The translations under genes and the position numbers were made by a program. A stretch of DNA of 64,000 nucleotides from the NCBI RefSeq assembly GCF_932274485.2, contig NC_065881.2:87534224-87598223 (forward strand). The letters run 5' to 3'. The DNA is from Patella vulgata. Lineage: Eukaryota; Mollusca; Gastropoda; Patellidae. Below, piece by piece: positions 1 through 11,599 of the stretch. The stretch's first letter is position 1, and each line of letters begins with the position of its first letter. The notes under the pieces were generated by a model that was given only the letters and a program-made list of their open reading frames with translations, ran no database searches and was not told where the DNA came from.

Positions 1-262
1 GACAGGAACATCCTGTCACGTATATAAATAATGGATGAATTCTGTCATCCACACAATTATTATTTTAATTATCGCAATGAATTGTCTGATATTTTTCCTA
101 TAAATTTTGTTCTTTTTTTTTCAGGTAAGTTGAATATATTTATTGATGTAAAATTGCAATGACGGTAAGATTGTTCAATTATTTTTTTATAAAAAATGGC
201 GTAACAGATATTGATTACCAAGCACAATCATTAACACAACTGTATATAATATTCTGGAACAA

Positions 263-324
263 TCTTATATTAGCCCAGTTCGGAGCAACAGTAGGACATT
301 AAACCTAATTTAATTTCATTTACA
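263..324 (+). mobile_element. SINE-B 3' end
   Basis: TTAGCCCAGTTCGGAGCAAC then CAGTAGGACATTAAACC and an AATTTCATTT tail. A (CATA/CTTA)n microsatellite follows to about 377. Confidence 0.75.
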
Positions 325-325
325 T

Positions 326-1108
326 ACATACATACTTACATACTTACATACATACATACATACATACTTACATACTTTTATTTTATGTATATAGATTAAC
401 GAATTAGAGCGAACAAGTTTAACTTTAATTTTTTAGAGGCCTGTAAAATAAAAAGTGACTATAATGTCTTGTTTTCAATTTCAAAACTTAAAAAAAAAAT
501 GAAATAATACACATTATTCATACAATATTACTGTTTCATAAAACAAGATTACTGTTTCATAATACAAAATTACTGTCTCATAATACACATAATTCATACA
601 ATATTACCAAGACCTAAAATTACAATAATATATGACCCGAAGATATTTAATTTATTGATAATGTAAAAGTTCGACTATTTGACAGGTAAATATAGGAGAC
701 ATTTTTAAAGCTCTTGTCATTTAAACATTAACCCAATCTCAAGACCATAATTAGCATCTTCATCAGCCCACATGATTTAACCAATAATAGCTCGCTGTTA
801 CGACAGAACACATAATTGACGAGATGTCCTTAAAGTGCTTTTATTTTCAAGGAGGCAGGAATATCCGTTCCCTGGAAGCGTGTGTTGCCATTGATTACGG
901 TAATACAAAAGGCAGAAAATTGACAGAATATACGGAAAATGTTTTCAATCTGAAGGAGGCTGGAATATCCGTTCTCTGGAAATAATTTGATTTGAGCATT
1001 CCAGATCATGAGATCATTGAGAATGCCAATATTCTTTTTTAGTCTTTTCAGTAATCATGATTTTAACTGTAAGCGTTGTCTGTCGTATTAAGGAACCTGC
1101 GTATATTT
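326..1108. other. Unassigned AT-rich DNA
   Basis: Holds a (CATA)n tract (about 318-377), a short triplicate of TTACTGTTTCATAA (530-590) and two copies of GGAATATCCGTTC(C/T)CTGGAA at 860 and 967. No gene seen. Confidence 0.6.
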
Positions 1109-1330
1109 GAAAGATTGAATGAGACCTATTTCAATTCATCTGTTGAGTCTGTTAGACGCTGGCAACATGGCTGCTAGACATGTGTCTCGTACATATGCAA
1201 CAACTCTCATCTACTGACTCTTTTATAGACACGGGCAACATGGCTGCTAGACATGTGTCTCGTTCATATGCAACAACTATGCATCTACGGACTCTGTTAG
1301 ACGCGAGCAACATGACTGCTAGACGTGTCA
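1109..1330 (+). repeat. About 72-bp tandem repeat, three copies
   Basis: Units share GGCAACATGGCTGCTAGACA then TGTGTCTCGT and CATATGCAACAACT. Confidence 0.85.
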
Positions 1331-1398
1331 TTATTGTTCTCTAACAATTATACCATAAAATTAAACATAGATGGGTATATCGCCCTTATTATAAATAG

Positions 1399-1470
1399 AG
1401 ACTTATAAAATGTTCAAAAGGAGACTTATAAAATGTTCAAAAGGAGACTTATAAAATGTTCAAAAGGGGA
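1399..1470 (+). repeat. 23-bp tandem repeat, three copies
   Basis: GACTTATAAAATGTTCAAAA plus GGA, followed by a G run. Confidence 0.85.
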
Positions 1471-1624
1471 TTGGGGGGGGGGGGTAATTGTGATAGGCTG
1501 TGTGGATGGAATTGGGGAAGTAATATGTGTAAGATTTGTTTTATTAAAAAAAAAAGAAGAGAAGTGTGGGGCGGGGTTGCAGTACAGGGGCGGGAGGAAC
1601 CATATGGAATTTTAATCAGGAGGC

Positions 1625-2032
1625 CATATGTTAAAGATACATTATGGAAGATTAGATAAAGAGCTGGTAGTTCTCACTATAATAGTTAAAAACTAGATAA
1701 AGTAAAGGGAATTTGCTAAAAATTATAGTCAAATCGATCTACTCTGAACCAAGTATTTAGCGACTGAATTTTGGGCCTAGCCTCAATCATCATTACTAAA
1801 GTTGGTACGATAAAAAAACATAGTCTTGATTATCCATTTTTTTGATTTAATCAGAAGTAGCAGACCGGGTTCTAATCCAGTAAATATCGCAGGTTAGAGA
1901 TGCGATCGAGAGTTGTTTATGGCCTGGATAAGTTAATTAATATCTAATTAATAATTTAGATAACATTTCAAGCCTAAAGAAAGACCTGCTGGCAGATTTA
2001 GCTCTTGCATAATGTATGTTTAAATATTTTAT
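1625..2032 (+). mobile_element. Long-inverted-repeat family R, copy 1
   Basis: Shares with the copies at 15680, 51084 and 56599 the stretch ATTAGATAAAGAGCTGG, CACTATAATAGTTAAAAAC, CATCATTACTAAAGT and TGCATAATGTATGTTT at the 3' end. The 5' inverted arm is missing here. Confidence 0.7.
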
Positions 2033-2214
2033 ACTGCTGAATAGAGGAATTCAAGGCCTTCAAACAATATATACATTTGTATGATTTATTCTAAAATTTA
2101 AAGAGTTACAGGATATATTCTTAAAGCGATAATTTCATATTTTCTAAGAAAGTCAAAACGTAATTATTTCTATGTCTTTTGCTCAATAGGTTATCAACTC
2201 ACTATTATACGATC

Positions 2215-2537
2215 CAGAGGCAGATTCAATGGGGGGCGCGAGGGGGCGCGCGCCCCCCATAAATTTCGACAGTGCCCTTTTTTACTGCTGAAAGTGTCTT
2301 TTCTCAGACTCAAATATGTCCGTTCCCAACCCGTTGTAGGGATCCCAAATGACTCAAACCATCGACTCAAACACACCAGTCTGGGAAATAGCTCTTGGAA
2401 TGGCTACAGATGCAAGGTAATGACGGATAATTTTCTTTGGGACCCCCCCCCCCCCCTCAGCGGCATGCCCCGTCTCTGCGGTCAATGCCTTCATTTTGCA
2501 GCGCCCCCCCTTTTTAAAATTCCTAGATCCGCCCCTG
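2215..2537 (+). mobile_element. MITE with CAGAGGCAGAT / CAGGGGCGGAT termini
   Basis: The left end is CAGAGGCAGATTC and the right end inverted is CAGGGGCGGATCTAGG. Perfect 5-bp TSD CGATC at 2210-2214 and 2538-2542. G/C-run subterminal regions flank a core containing CAAATATGTCCGTTCCCAAC. A shorter relative lies at 28747. Superfamily uncertain, with hAT the best guess from termini and TSD. Confidence 0.8.
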
Positions 2538-2542
2538 CGATC

Positions 2543-3320
2543 ATAAGCATTATTTCCCATACTTAAAAATCATTGACACAGGAAATAATAACACAATTAA
2601 CTCCCTTGTTTTCCTATTCCCCCCATGGAATAGCTATCTTCAAACGTTTGAATTTGAAGTTGAAAATGATATTTTTGCCAATTTCTCAACTGGCAATAGT
2701 GAATTATAGATTAATAGGATTATTCTTTAACAAGGTAGGACTGTTTATTGATACCATCTATTTTAAGGCTTTATTTTAATAAATTTAAAAAATATAACTT
2801 AAAAATATGAAATTGTAACTTTAACTATATACTTTTTCTCGTTGAAACCCCAAAACAATGCGATGGTTAAGGTTAAATGGTTCCCATGAATACCAATCAT
2901 CTATGTTTTAGATCTGCTGCCCCTAATCTGTGGAGTTCTCGGTCCATTGAAATAAAATATGCTGAAAATTACAACTGGTTGATTAATTTGTGTTGCTTTT
3001 CTGTAATATATATATTTTGTAAACAGTGCCTGAATCTCTCTTGAGGTCAGATCTTTATTAAGTGTCTTATATTATTAACACGGTTGGGAGATATTTTAAC
3101 TGTCCAAATAACAGGCACGTGTCGGACGCGTATACAAAATATCAATAAAAACACAGAATGACGACCAATCTGTTCTAGACAATATGACAGACATCAGAGG
3201 GATTGGGGCAGACAAGGCCTTAATTTGTGTCTGACATATTGTCTGTAACAGATGCCACATTTCTCTTCTTGATGGTTACAGCCGTTATTGCGGATGTCTG
3301 GTCAACAAACAGAATATTGG
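2543..3320. other. Unassigned DNA
   Basis: No repeat family member or coding signal recognised. Confidence 0.5.
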
Positions 3321-3555
3321 CCTCCTCATTGAGTCAACTGGCATGGTTTCGATTCCCCGGTTGTATGTGACAAGGAGTAGGGTTGCCTGTCCAACCTCGT
3401 GGGTTTTCTCTATATCCTCCAGTTTCCTCCCACTGCTAAAAACCACTATGCGCAAGAGAATTATTGAAATAAAATTGAACTATGTGTTAGTCCCAAAATG
3501 ACCTAATTTGTGTCAAGTGGACGTTAAACCCCATTTCCCCGGCTCTCTCCCTCTG
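3321..3555 (+). mobile_element. SINE-A, head truncated
   Basis: Begins at CATTGAGTCAACTGGCATGG, keeps the B box GTTTCGATTCCCC, and ends at CCCCATTT followed by an interrupted CT tract. Confidence 0.85.
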
Positions 3556-4129
3556 ATTATTGTATCAAGCAACTATTCAATCCACTAGGGAATGCACTAG
3601 GCGCCAGAAAATGTTCTCACTTTGGAGTATTAATGATAGTGACTAAACAACACAAGAACTTGGACACAAATTAACAAAATGTGAGAGCACTTGAACATGT
3701 GCAGCATCTTGAAAATATATAAAAAAAAATTTGCAAGACTAAAATATAAAAAGTGATAAAATACATAAAAATTGAGTAAAAAGAATTAATGTATAAAATT
3801 ATAGATATAATTATCACAGAGATGATTAATTTAAAGCTCTTTAAATGTTACAAATCGTCTCTAACATAATCCACACCGCACAAACTCCATCTTCCTTCCA
3901 GCTGTCACCACACCCCCTGAACTCATCTCAGCTATAGTGAGTTGAAGAAAGTACCACTTCCCTTATTTATGGAGTAGTAGTTACCTCCCTTGAATATTTT
4001 ATCTCTCTCGAGTAAAGATATATTACAGAGCTAGGTTACACATTTCTCACCGAGTGCAAAAGAGTAAGTTCTAATGTACCACAGGTTGCTGGCTGTGTGA
4101 ATCTGTAGTATATTTTCGTTTAAGGTTTT

Positions 4130-4335
4130 CTATCAAGAGTCATTGAGTCAGCTAGCGGGGGTTTGATTGCCCATTTTTTACGCGACAAGGAGTGCAATCT
4201 TGTGGATTTTCTCCGGGACCTCCGGTTTCCTCCCACTGTTAAAGACCCCTATGCACAAGGGAATTATTGAAATAAAATTGAACCATGTGTTAGTCCCGAA
4301 ATTACCTAGTTTGTGTTGAGTGAACTTAACCCATG
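4130..4335 (+). mobile_element. SINE-A, old partial copy
   Basis: From AGTCATTGAGTCAGC to GTGAACTTAACCC, running straight into a SINE-B without a CT tail. Confidence 0.75.
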
Positions 4336-4612
4336 GTGGTTCAGTGAGTAAGACGTTCATCTCGCCTTATCAGTGGTGCAGGGTAAAACCTATAGTTGTT
4401 CGGATGGGACAAAATAATCGAGATTCCATGTACACATTGATGTTCACGTAAAAAAATCCTTGGCTGTTTGAATTCAATATAAGAGTAAGCCAATAGGTCC
4501 GCTGTACAGGCAAAATTTCCCTCGTAACACACTGTATGGTGTAAGCCCGTCTTCATTATCCCAATCGGAGCAGAACAGTAGGACGTTGAACCCAATTTCA
4601 TTTTATTTCATT
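4336..4612 (+). mobile_element. SINE-B, shortened head
   Basis: GGTTCAGTGAGTAAGACGTT is a diverged head, followed by the body and the tail GGACGTTGAACCCAATTTCA. Confidence 0.8.
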
Positions 4613-5222
4613 TCTATGAAGAGAAAGGCACTCTATTGAAAACGCTATCAATACAAATGATGTTGTAATTCAATTTACTACACAATGAACAGAAACTGGA
4701 TATTAGAGTCTATGTTCAGACTGGTCGGGGGAGTTTGGGAATTACCACTGAGGTGGATGGTCCTACAGACATTTAGACATTATATATATGCTCAGTGTGT
4801 TGAAAGATGCCCAGGTTGATTTTAGACACAATCCACTACTACACACCGAGTTAGAAATGAAAAGACCCACATGGGTTGGACCCCGTCCGCTACTGCACAT
4901 TGTGTTACACTTTAGAAATCACAGAGATTGGAGTTTTACAGTGGAATTGACTTCATAGTCGTGTATTTGACTGCCTTGTCAATGATAGAAGGGGGATAAC
5001 TCCATTTAATGGTGCTGTTGATTTAGCACAAGTTGAGGATAGATAGATTAATGCACTGTTGTATAAAATAGTTAAAACACTATCCTAATACTAATTTATT
5101 GATTATATAATATAATGGATTAAATACAAAACTTGTGTAAAATCCGCGTCTAACAGGAATATGAAAATAATGGATTGAGGAATCCGATACGGAAGTGTTC
5201 TTCACTAGATAAATTTTAAAAT
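4613..5222. other. Unassigned DNA
   Basis: Mixed composition; small duplicate of GACCCACATGG/GACCCCGTCCGC near 4870. No gene seen. Confidence 0.5.
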
Positions 5223-5377
5223 AGATAAAGAAAAGAGACACGGTTTTCATAGTCAGATTAGAGATTGTTTTTAAATGTTTTATTTATTACCTTGAAGAAG
5301 AAGAGAGTAGCTCTTCGAAACGTTGGTCTAATTATATCTGATGATGAAAACAGTGTTAGTGTCTCTTTTGTTTATCT
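5223..5377. repeat. Imperfect inverted-repeat element
   Basis: AGATAAAGAAAAGAGACACG at 5223 pairs with the inverse of TGTCTCTTTTGTTTATCT ending 5377. Arms are about 40-50 bp with small gaps. The centre holds a small stem followed by TCGAAACGTTGGTC, similar in layout to the centre of the 15439 palindrome. Confidence 0.6.
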
Positions 5378-5519
5378 ACTACAATAATGGATTAACAAAG
5401 ATAAGATCTGTAGAGGGAATTGGACATAAATATAGGACATTTGTAATGACATCTAGGATGTGCAGACTTTGGGGAAAAATTATTCTCTATTGCGTTGCAC
5501 TGTTGTAACCATACAACAA

Positions 5520-6025
5520 ATAACCATATGTTAGTCTCGTAATGACCATATGTTAGTCTCATAATGACCATATGTTAGTCTCATAATGACCATACATTAG
5601 TCTCGTAATGACCACATATTAGTCTGATAATGACCATATGTTAGTCTCATAATGACCATATGTTAGTGTCATAATGACCATATGTTAGTCACATAATGAC
5701 CATATGTTAGTCTCATAATGACCATATGTTAGTCTCATAATGACCACATGTTAGGCCCATAATGACCACATGTTAGTCTCATAATGACCATATGTTAGTC
5801 TCATAATGACCATATGTTAGTCTCATAATGACCATATGTTAGTCTCATAATGACCATATGTTAGTCTCATAATGACCATATTATGTTAGTCTCATAATGA
5901 CCATATGTTAGTCTCATAATGACTATATGTTAGTCTCATAATGACCATATGTTAGTCTCGTAATGACCATATGTTAGTCTCATAATGACCATATGTTAGT
6001 CTCACAATGACCACATGTTAGTCTT
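5520..6025 (+). repeat. 22-bp minisatellite matching a SINE-A segment
   Basis: About 23 units of ATGACCATATGTTAGTCTCA plus TA. SINE-A contains CCATATGTTAGTCCCGAAAT followed by GACC, the same 22-bp period. No other SINE-A sequence flanks the array. Confidence 0.9.
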
Positions 6026-6372
6026 ACCAGCGTTTATCATAGAAAGAGTCGGAATATCTAGAAGCTTTCTATTAAATTACAAAATAATGATGTATCTGCA
6101 ATCATATTTATTTATGTGATGTTTAGGGAAAATTACTCTTATTAAATGGGTTTGTTTGAAATTAAATATGTATTTTCCCTGGAAACTATTTGATGGCTTG
6201 CAGTCAAAAGATTTTTATACTGCAATTACATTTTTTGAGGGTTTATTATATATAATTATAAAATATTGGTATTTGAATCATAGAAGACATCATGTATACA
6301 TTTATCTGTGCAATATATTTATTATGTCATAGTAATATTCCATTTCCTTTGCCAGGTTTATATTCTTGTTTC

Positions 6373-6375
<3 letters not shown>

Positions 6376-6426
<51 letters not shown>

Positions 6427-6536
6427 GGTTTAAGTCCACTCAACACAAACTAGGTCATTTCGGGACTAACATATGGTTCAATTTTATCTCAATAATTTCG
6501 CTTGCACATAGGGGTCTTTAGCAGTGGGAGGAAACC
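6376..6536 (-). mobile_element. SINE-A 3' half, reverse, with long (GA)n
   Basis: About 47 bp of perfect (GA)n (the SINE tail), then ATGGGGTTTAAGTCCACTC through GCAGTGGGAGGAAACC. Confidence 0.88.
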
Positions 6537-6707
6537 ATATTTTACTTCCAGAATAACCTAAAATATATAGAAAGAAATCGAGTTTAGTGTCTCACTATTC
6601 TGCATGTATGAAACTAATGAAGGCAGCCATGTTATGTGCTACGACTGAAATTTGGTTAATTAGTCAGCGCCCTTCTGACTGAACCACTGTGTCTCCATAT
6701 AAGTTTG

Positions 6708-6945
6708 TAGGACAGAGGGCCTGACAAGGAAAGCTGTCTTGTCTTTCGGATGGGCCGAAAAACTAAGGTACCGTGTACACATGGATGTAAAAGATCCCTT
6801 GGCAGTTGGAATTTGATATAAGAGAAGGCCATAGTGCTGCTGCTCGGGAAAATTTCCCTCCTAGTACACGGTATGGCATATGCCCATCTTCATTAACCCA
6901 GTTCGGAGCAGAACAGTAGGAGTTAAACCCCATTTTATTTCATCT
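6708..6945 (+). mobile_element. SINE-B, 5'-truncated
   Basis: From GTAGGACAGAGGGCCTGACA to the tail GTTAAACCCCATTTTATTTC. Confidence 0.85.
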
Positions 6946-7695
6946 CTCTATAAGTTGACCGCATTTTACTTCTTATGATAGAATTATGAGACCATATCCG
7001 TCTTGAGTTTTAATATTATACGTTATAAAGATGATTATAAAGACGAACGCCCTATTATAAATGTAATATAGCCACGCTTTTCAATTATCGGCTAAAATCC
7101 CCTTGGGAGTCTGTAACAATGCTGTGCCTAATTAGGCGAATTTATCGTAATAGACTTGATACCGATTGATTTGACATCCCATCGACGCCACACGTTTTTA
7201 TTTTATTCAATCCTGCTATGAATAATTTGTCGCGATTCAAAAGCAAGAAACTGAATTGCTCCGAGAGACTTCAATGACCGTCGTGTGGTTCTTTATCGAA
7301 TATCAAAGTCTTTCGAAACTCCAGACACGGAAAACCTAATTAAATCTAAAAAGTCTCCTTTGAAACACTTCTGTAGAATTCATTGCCGACTTTGATGACA
7401 TTTTTTAGTGGAATCGGATTATTAAAGTATCTTTGTTGAGATTTATGCAGCAGCTAAGAAATTTCTCATATTTTTTGTTTTGGAGACCAATTAAACTCTC
7501 TATCGATTTATTTTGCAAACAGGATAACTTCGTCTTTCACAAAACATATCTAGTCGTTCAATTAGGCCTGTTGAATTTCTGATTTAAAAAATATAACTAT
7601 CCGTAAATTGAAATTAACAGAATGCCATGAAATTCATTTCGTCCATCGTTCATATTTTAATATTGAAATTATATTTCATCAAAAGATAATCCGTT

Positions 7696-7700
<5 letters not shown>
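6946..7700. other. Unique island
   Basis: Balanced, non-repetitive sequence with homeodomain-like TAATTA cores (GCCTAATTAGGCGA, CCTAATTAAATC). No coding frame. A possible regulatory element. Confidence 0.35.

Positions 7701-7701
<1 letters not shown>

Positions 7702-7744
<43 letters not shown>
7702..7744 (+). repeat. (CT)n microsatellite
   Basis: About 43 bp of perfect CT. No SINE-A body recognised beside it. A short duplicated unit (ATCTCAGTTTTGCTGAGATG) follows from 7771 to about 8020. Confidence 0.9.
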
Positions 7745-7747
<3 letters not shown>

Positions 7748-8116
7748 GACAGCAACAAAACCAAAAATATAATCTCAGTTTTGCTGAGATGTTATTTAAA
7801 TAAATTATATTTAACCAAACGATGATGAGTTGTCCATTATTTTTTTCTCTCAATGATGGTAAGTTGATAAAAGCTTTGAAAAGAATAATCTCAGTTTCGA
7901 TGAGATGTTATTTAGATAAATTATATTTAAACCAAGATGTGTCATCCATTATTCTTTCTCTCAATGATAGTAAATTGATAAAAACTTTGAAAAAACTAAA
8001 TCTCAGTTTTGTTGGAATTTTTCTGTTTGCTCAGATGGGTTTAAATTGGGGAAAAATTTTCCATTCCATGTTGAAAGAAGCCATGTGGCTTAGTTGTTGG
8101 CTCTCTGCTTAGTTGT

Positions 8117-8156
<40 letters not shown>

Positions 8157-8352
8157 ACTCTATCTCTCCCCCTCTCTCTCTCCCCCCCTCTCTCCCCCTC
8201 TCACCCGCCTCTCTCTCTCTTCCTCTCTGTCCCCCTCTCTCTCTCCCCCATATCTCTCTACCCCCTCTCTCTCTCTCTCTCTTTCTCTCTCCCTCTCTCT
8301 CTCCCCCCTCTCTCCCCTCTTCCTCTCTGTCCCCCTCTCTCTCTCTCTCTAA
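8117..8352 (+). repeat. CT/CCCT-rich polypyrimidine block
   Basis: 236 bp almost purely pyrimidine on the + strand, with CT runs and CCCC interruptions. Open frames on both strands here are low-complexity artefacts. Confidence 0.92.
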
Positions 8353-9913
8353 TCCCCATCTCTCTCCATCTTTAAGTCTGAAAATGAAAAATGAAACAAA
8401 GTTAATATAAAGATGTAAGATGTAATTAGTAGTCCTATAAATCACTGATCTATTCAACTCCATTCATAATCATCCACAATGATAACATCGTTTTATGCAA
8501 CCAATAATAATTTTATTTATTATTACAATATCAAACAGGCGAATCTTCCTTTGTAAATTACGATCAATATACTGATGAACAGGTACAAAAATTTATGATA
8601 ATTATTATTGTTTAATATTGTCACAAGTTGTCAGTCCTCCATGGCATTTCCTTAATGAAAATATTAATGCTTGTTCTAATTGAATTCTACTGTTATTTTG
8701 TAATTAAAATGTCCATCATTTTAAAATGTTGCACATCTAAATGAACCCGTGGGGTAAATATGTTCAGGTATTGTTGTCGTATAAATGTTTATGCAATAAC
8801 TATGACAACTAAAATCTTCGATTGTTTTCGATGCATTGTTCAAAAATTGTAAATTGTTGTCCCTAAATAGCATCAACCTCCGGGCTCGATTTAGCTAGTA
8901 TAAAATCAATGAGATTATTGTAACGTTGTTTTGTTGGAGTTTTCAGATAAAGAAGAGAAAATGTCTAAAGTTTACACAATGTTTAATTACTTTCGTAAAC
9001 TTTCAAGAAAATGTTGAATCAATAATAATCGTTAGATAATTCTACTGAGCTGTATAAAGTGTACACTCTATATCATAAGGTCTGTCATTGAGTCAAATGG
9101 CATGGGTTTGATCCCCCAAGGAGTTGGGTCGCCTGTCTAACCTATCGTGTGTTTTCTCTGGTTTCCTCCAACTGTGCACGAGCAATTTACATGGGCGGAT
9201 CACAGGTTTTTAACAGACAGGTGGCCCATATTGAAGTATTATAGTGAGAATTCACCAACGCAGAAATTGGGAAAAACACCTGCAATTCCCACCCTTTTCG
9301 GACCCCCTAAATTGAACTTGAGCCCAGAGGGGGAGTGGGAGCTTAGAAATACATTATGATTATTGTTTTTTGATGGTTACAATGTGAGGGTGGATACATG
9401 CGTTACGCCTAATCATCTTCAAATTCAAATGTTTACACAAGATCTTTGTCAACCTCTAAAGACGATTGGGTACTGGGCTTGAACATCCTGAAGGTTTTTC
9501 TGGGTCCACGCCCGGATTTCAACTCGGGACATTCTGGTTCCCTCATCACACAGTCTGCCCATATCTTGATGTTACCAATACCGAATCATTTTCAATTATT
9601 CTACATCTAATTGATAATCGGATTCTTATTGGTCCTTTATACATCCATCCATGCATTCGTCCCTCTGTCCATCCCTCTATCCTCTATCCAGCCTTCCATG
9701 TATAGTCAACCATTTTTTAGTGGTTCATCAATCCACATAAAATAGAAATTTTATTCTTCCTTTCATTTTTCCCTCCATTTTTCTATCATTCATCCTGTCT
9801 ATCCATCTGTCAATCCAGCCTTCTTTTCAGTGGTTCTCCAATTTCATTATCCATCCTTCTATTCATCATTCAGCCATCCTTCTGTTCATCATGCATCCAT
9901 CTATTTGTCATCC
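8353..9913. other. Unassigned DNA plus CCAT-rich tract
   Basis: Apart from the SINE-A head at 9070 the stretch is unassigned. 9640-9910 is rich in ATCCATCC-type words, a degenerate simple repeat. Confidence 0.5.
9070..9176 (+). mobile_element. SINE-A head fragment
   Basis: TATCATAAGGTCTGTCATTG through GGTTTCCTCCAACTG; 3' half absent. Confidence 0.7.
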
Positions 9914-10335
9914 AACCTTGTGGGGTTTTTCTGGGTTCTACGATTTACTCCCACTGCTAAAGACCCCTATGCACAAGCAAATTACTGAAATAGTCCCGAA
10001 ATGAGGTAGTTTGTGTGGAGTAGCCGTTAAACCCCATCTCTCTCTCTCGGTCCTCCAGTTTCCTCCTACTGACAAGACCCCTATGCACAAGCAAATTATT
10101 GAAATAAAATTGAACCATATGTTAGTCCCGAAATGAGGTAGTTTGTGTGGAGTGTCTGTTAAACCCCATCTCTCTCTCTCTCTCCCCGCTTGGTCTTCCA
10201 GTTTCCTTCCACTGCTAAAGACCCCAACGCGCAAGCGAATTATTGAAATAAAATTAAACCATATGTTAGTCCCGAAATGACCTAGTTTGTGTGGAGTGTC
10301 CGTTAAACCCCATCTCTCTCTCTCCCTCTCTTATA
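9914..10335 (+). mobile_element. Three tandem SINE-A 3' halves
   Basis: Units of about 135 bp each running from the CTCC-AGTTTCCTCC body to GTTAAACCCCATCTCTCTC. Units two and three begin directly after the (CT)n of the previous unit, as if copied as one array. Confidence 0.85.
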
Positions 10336-10859
10336 ATACAATTTATAAGATAATCTATGAGACTGCGACTATAGTACTAACACACTACTATATACCAGTA
10401 TGATGGTGGTGTAGTCCGGGTGAGATCAATTCAGCCTCTAACACTACTAGAGATTGTGTATCAGCCTCTATGAGAGATTGTGTAGCAGCCTATATACATA
10501 TAACAACCAGTTTCTCTTCAAACTCTTAACAACAAATAGTTCCTCAAGATATAGCTTCCTCCAATCTCTGGAATATTTATAATCCTGTGATGTGATTTGT
10601 TCAGATTCGTGTGATAATCTTTTGGAGTTTTATTTTAACTGACAACGTAAGGGAGAAACAGCAGGCAAGTTTATGTGTTTAGATGGGTGATAATTCCTGG
10701 TCGTATAAAGGGAGTTATAAGCCCGTATTAGATCAGTTAAACCTATGGGAACATATATTATTGTAAAACATGTCGTATTAAGAGATAGATTTGTTATCAT
10801 GGAAGGTTTCGATAGTTTGGATGGAAATAATATATCATAAGAGTTTAGTTGTCAATAGA
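10336..10859. other. Unassigned DNA
   Basis: Contains GAGATTGTGTA(T/G)CAGCCT duplicated near 10450. No coding frame. Confidence 0.5.
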
Positions 10860-11125
10860 ACTACTTCGAGTGATTGTATGTTAAAATTGATTGTCCGATA
10901 TATATGTTCAAATGTTTTTATTTGATTGTTTGAGAATTGGGGTAATACTGTCCAATATGTTCAATTTTATACAAAGTTTTCATTTGATTGCTTAAGAATT
11001 GGGGTAATACTGTCCAATATGTTCAATTTTATACGAAGTTTTTATTTATTTGAGTAAGAATTGGGGTAGAACTGTCCGATATGTTCAGTTGTATTCCTAG
11101 TTTTTATTTGAGTGAGAGGAGTTCA
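10860..11125 (+). repeat. 80-bp tandem array, first locus
   Basis: About three units containing GAGAATTGGGGTAATACTGT then CCAATATGTTCAATTTTATA, preceded by TTAAAATTGATTGTCCGATA. The block is duplicated at 12515-12745. Confidence 0.85.
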
Positions 11126-11311
11126 TGTTTTTTTTTAGATTTTATTATAAGTTTAAATTTTGATTAGTTGAATAAATTAGATAATTCTATGTGAGTTAAA
11201 CGACAATATTAGTGTCAGTCATTCTCACATATGGTGTTAAACGACAATATTGGTGTCTGTCATTATCACATATGTGATAGAACTGGTTAAACATGTTCAA
11301 AATATAATTTT

Positions 11312-11584
11312 GGGGGGTTGGATGGCCGAATGTTTAGCACGTGCGAACTGTATCATCAGGCCTGTCATTGAGTCAACTGGTGTGGTTGCGAATCCACGGT
11401 TGTATGTGACCAGGGGTAGGGTCGCCTGTCCAACCTCGTAAGTTTTCTCCGGGTCCTCCAGTTTCCTCCCACTCCTAAAGACCCCTACGAGCAAGCGAAT
11501 TATTGAAATAAAATTAAACCATATGTTAGTCCCGAAATGACCTAGTTTGTGTCGAGTAGACGTTAAACCCCATTTCTCTCTCTC
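11312..11584 (+). mobile_element. SINE-A, full length
   Basis: Complete unit with TSD AAATATAATTTT on both sides. Confidence 0.9.
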
Positions 11585-11599
11585 CAAATATAATTTTAA

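Noticed and set aside
5520-6025. CRISPR-like array (also 22099, 32745, 36642, 61970)
   Set aside because: Units are contiguous with no unique spacers, and the genome is eukaryotic.
8041-8463. 140-codon minus-strand frame rich in Arg and Glu, and the matching plus-strand Leu/Ser frames
   Set aside because: Pure translation of the CT-rich block; no non-repetitive domain. The same applies to frames at 19729-20185 and 18551.
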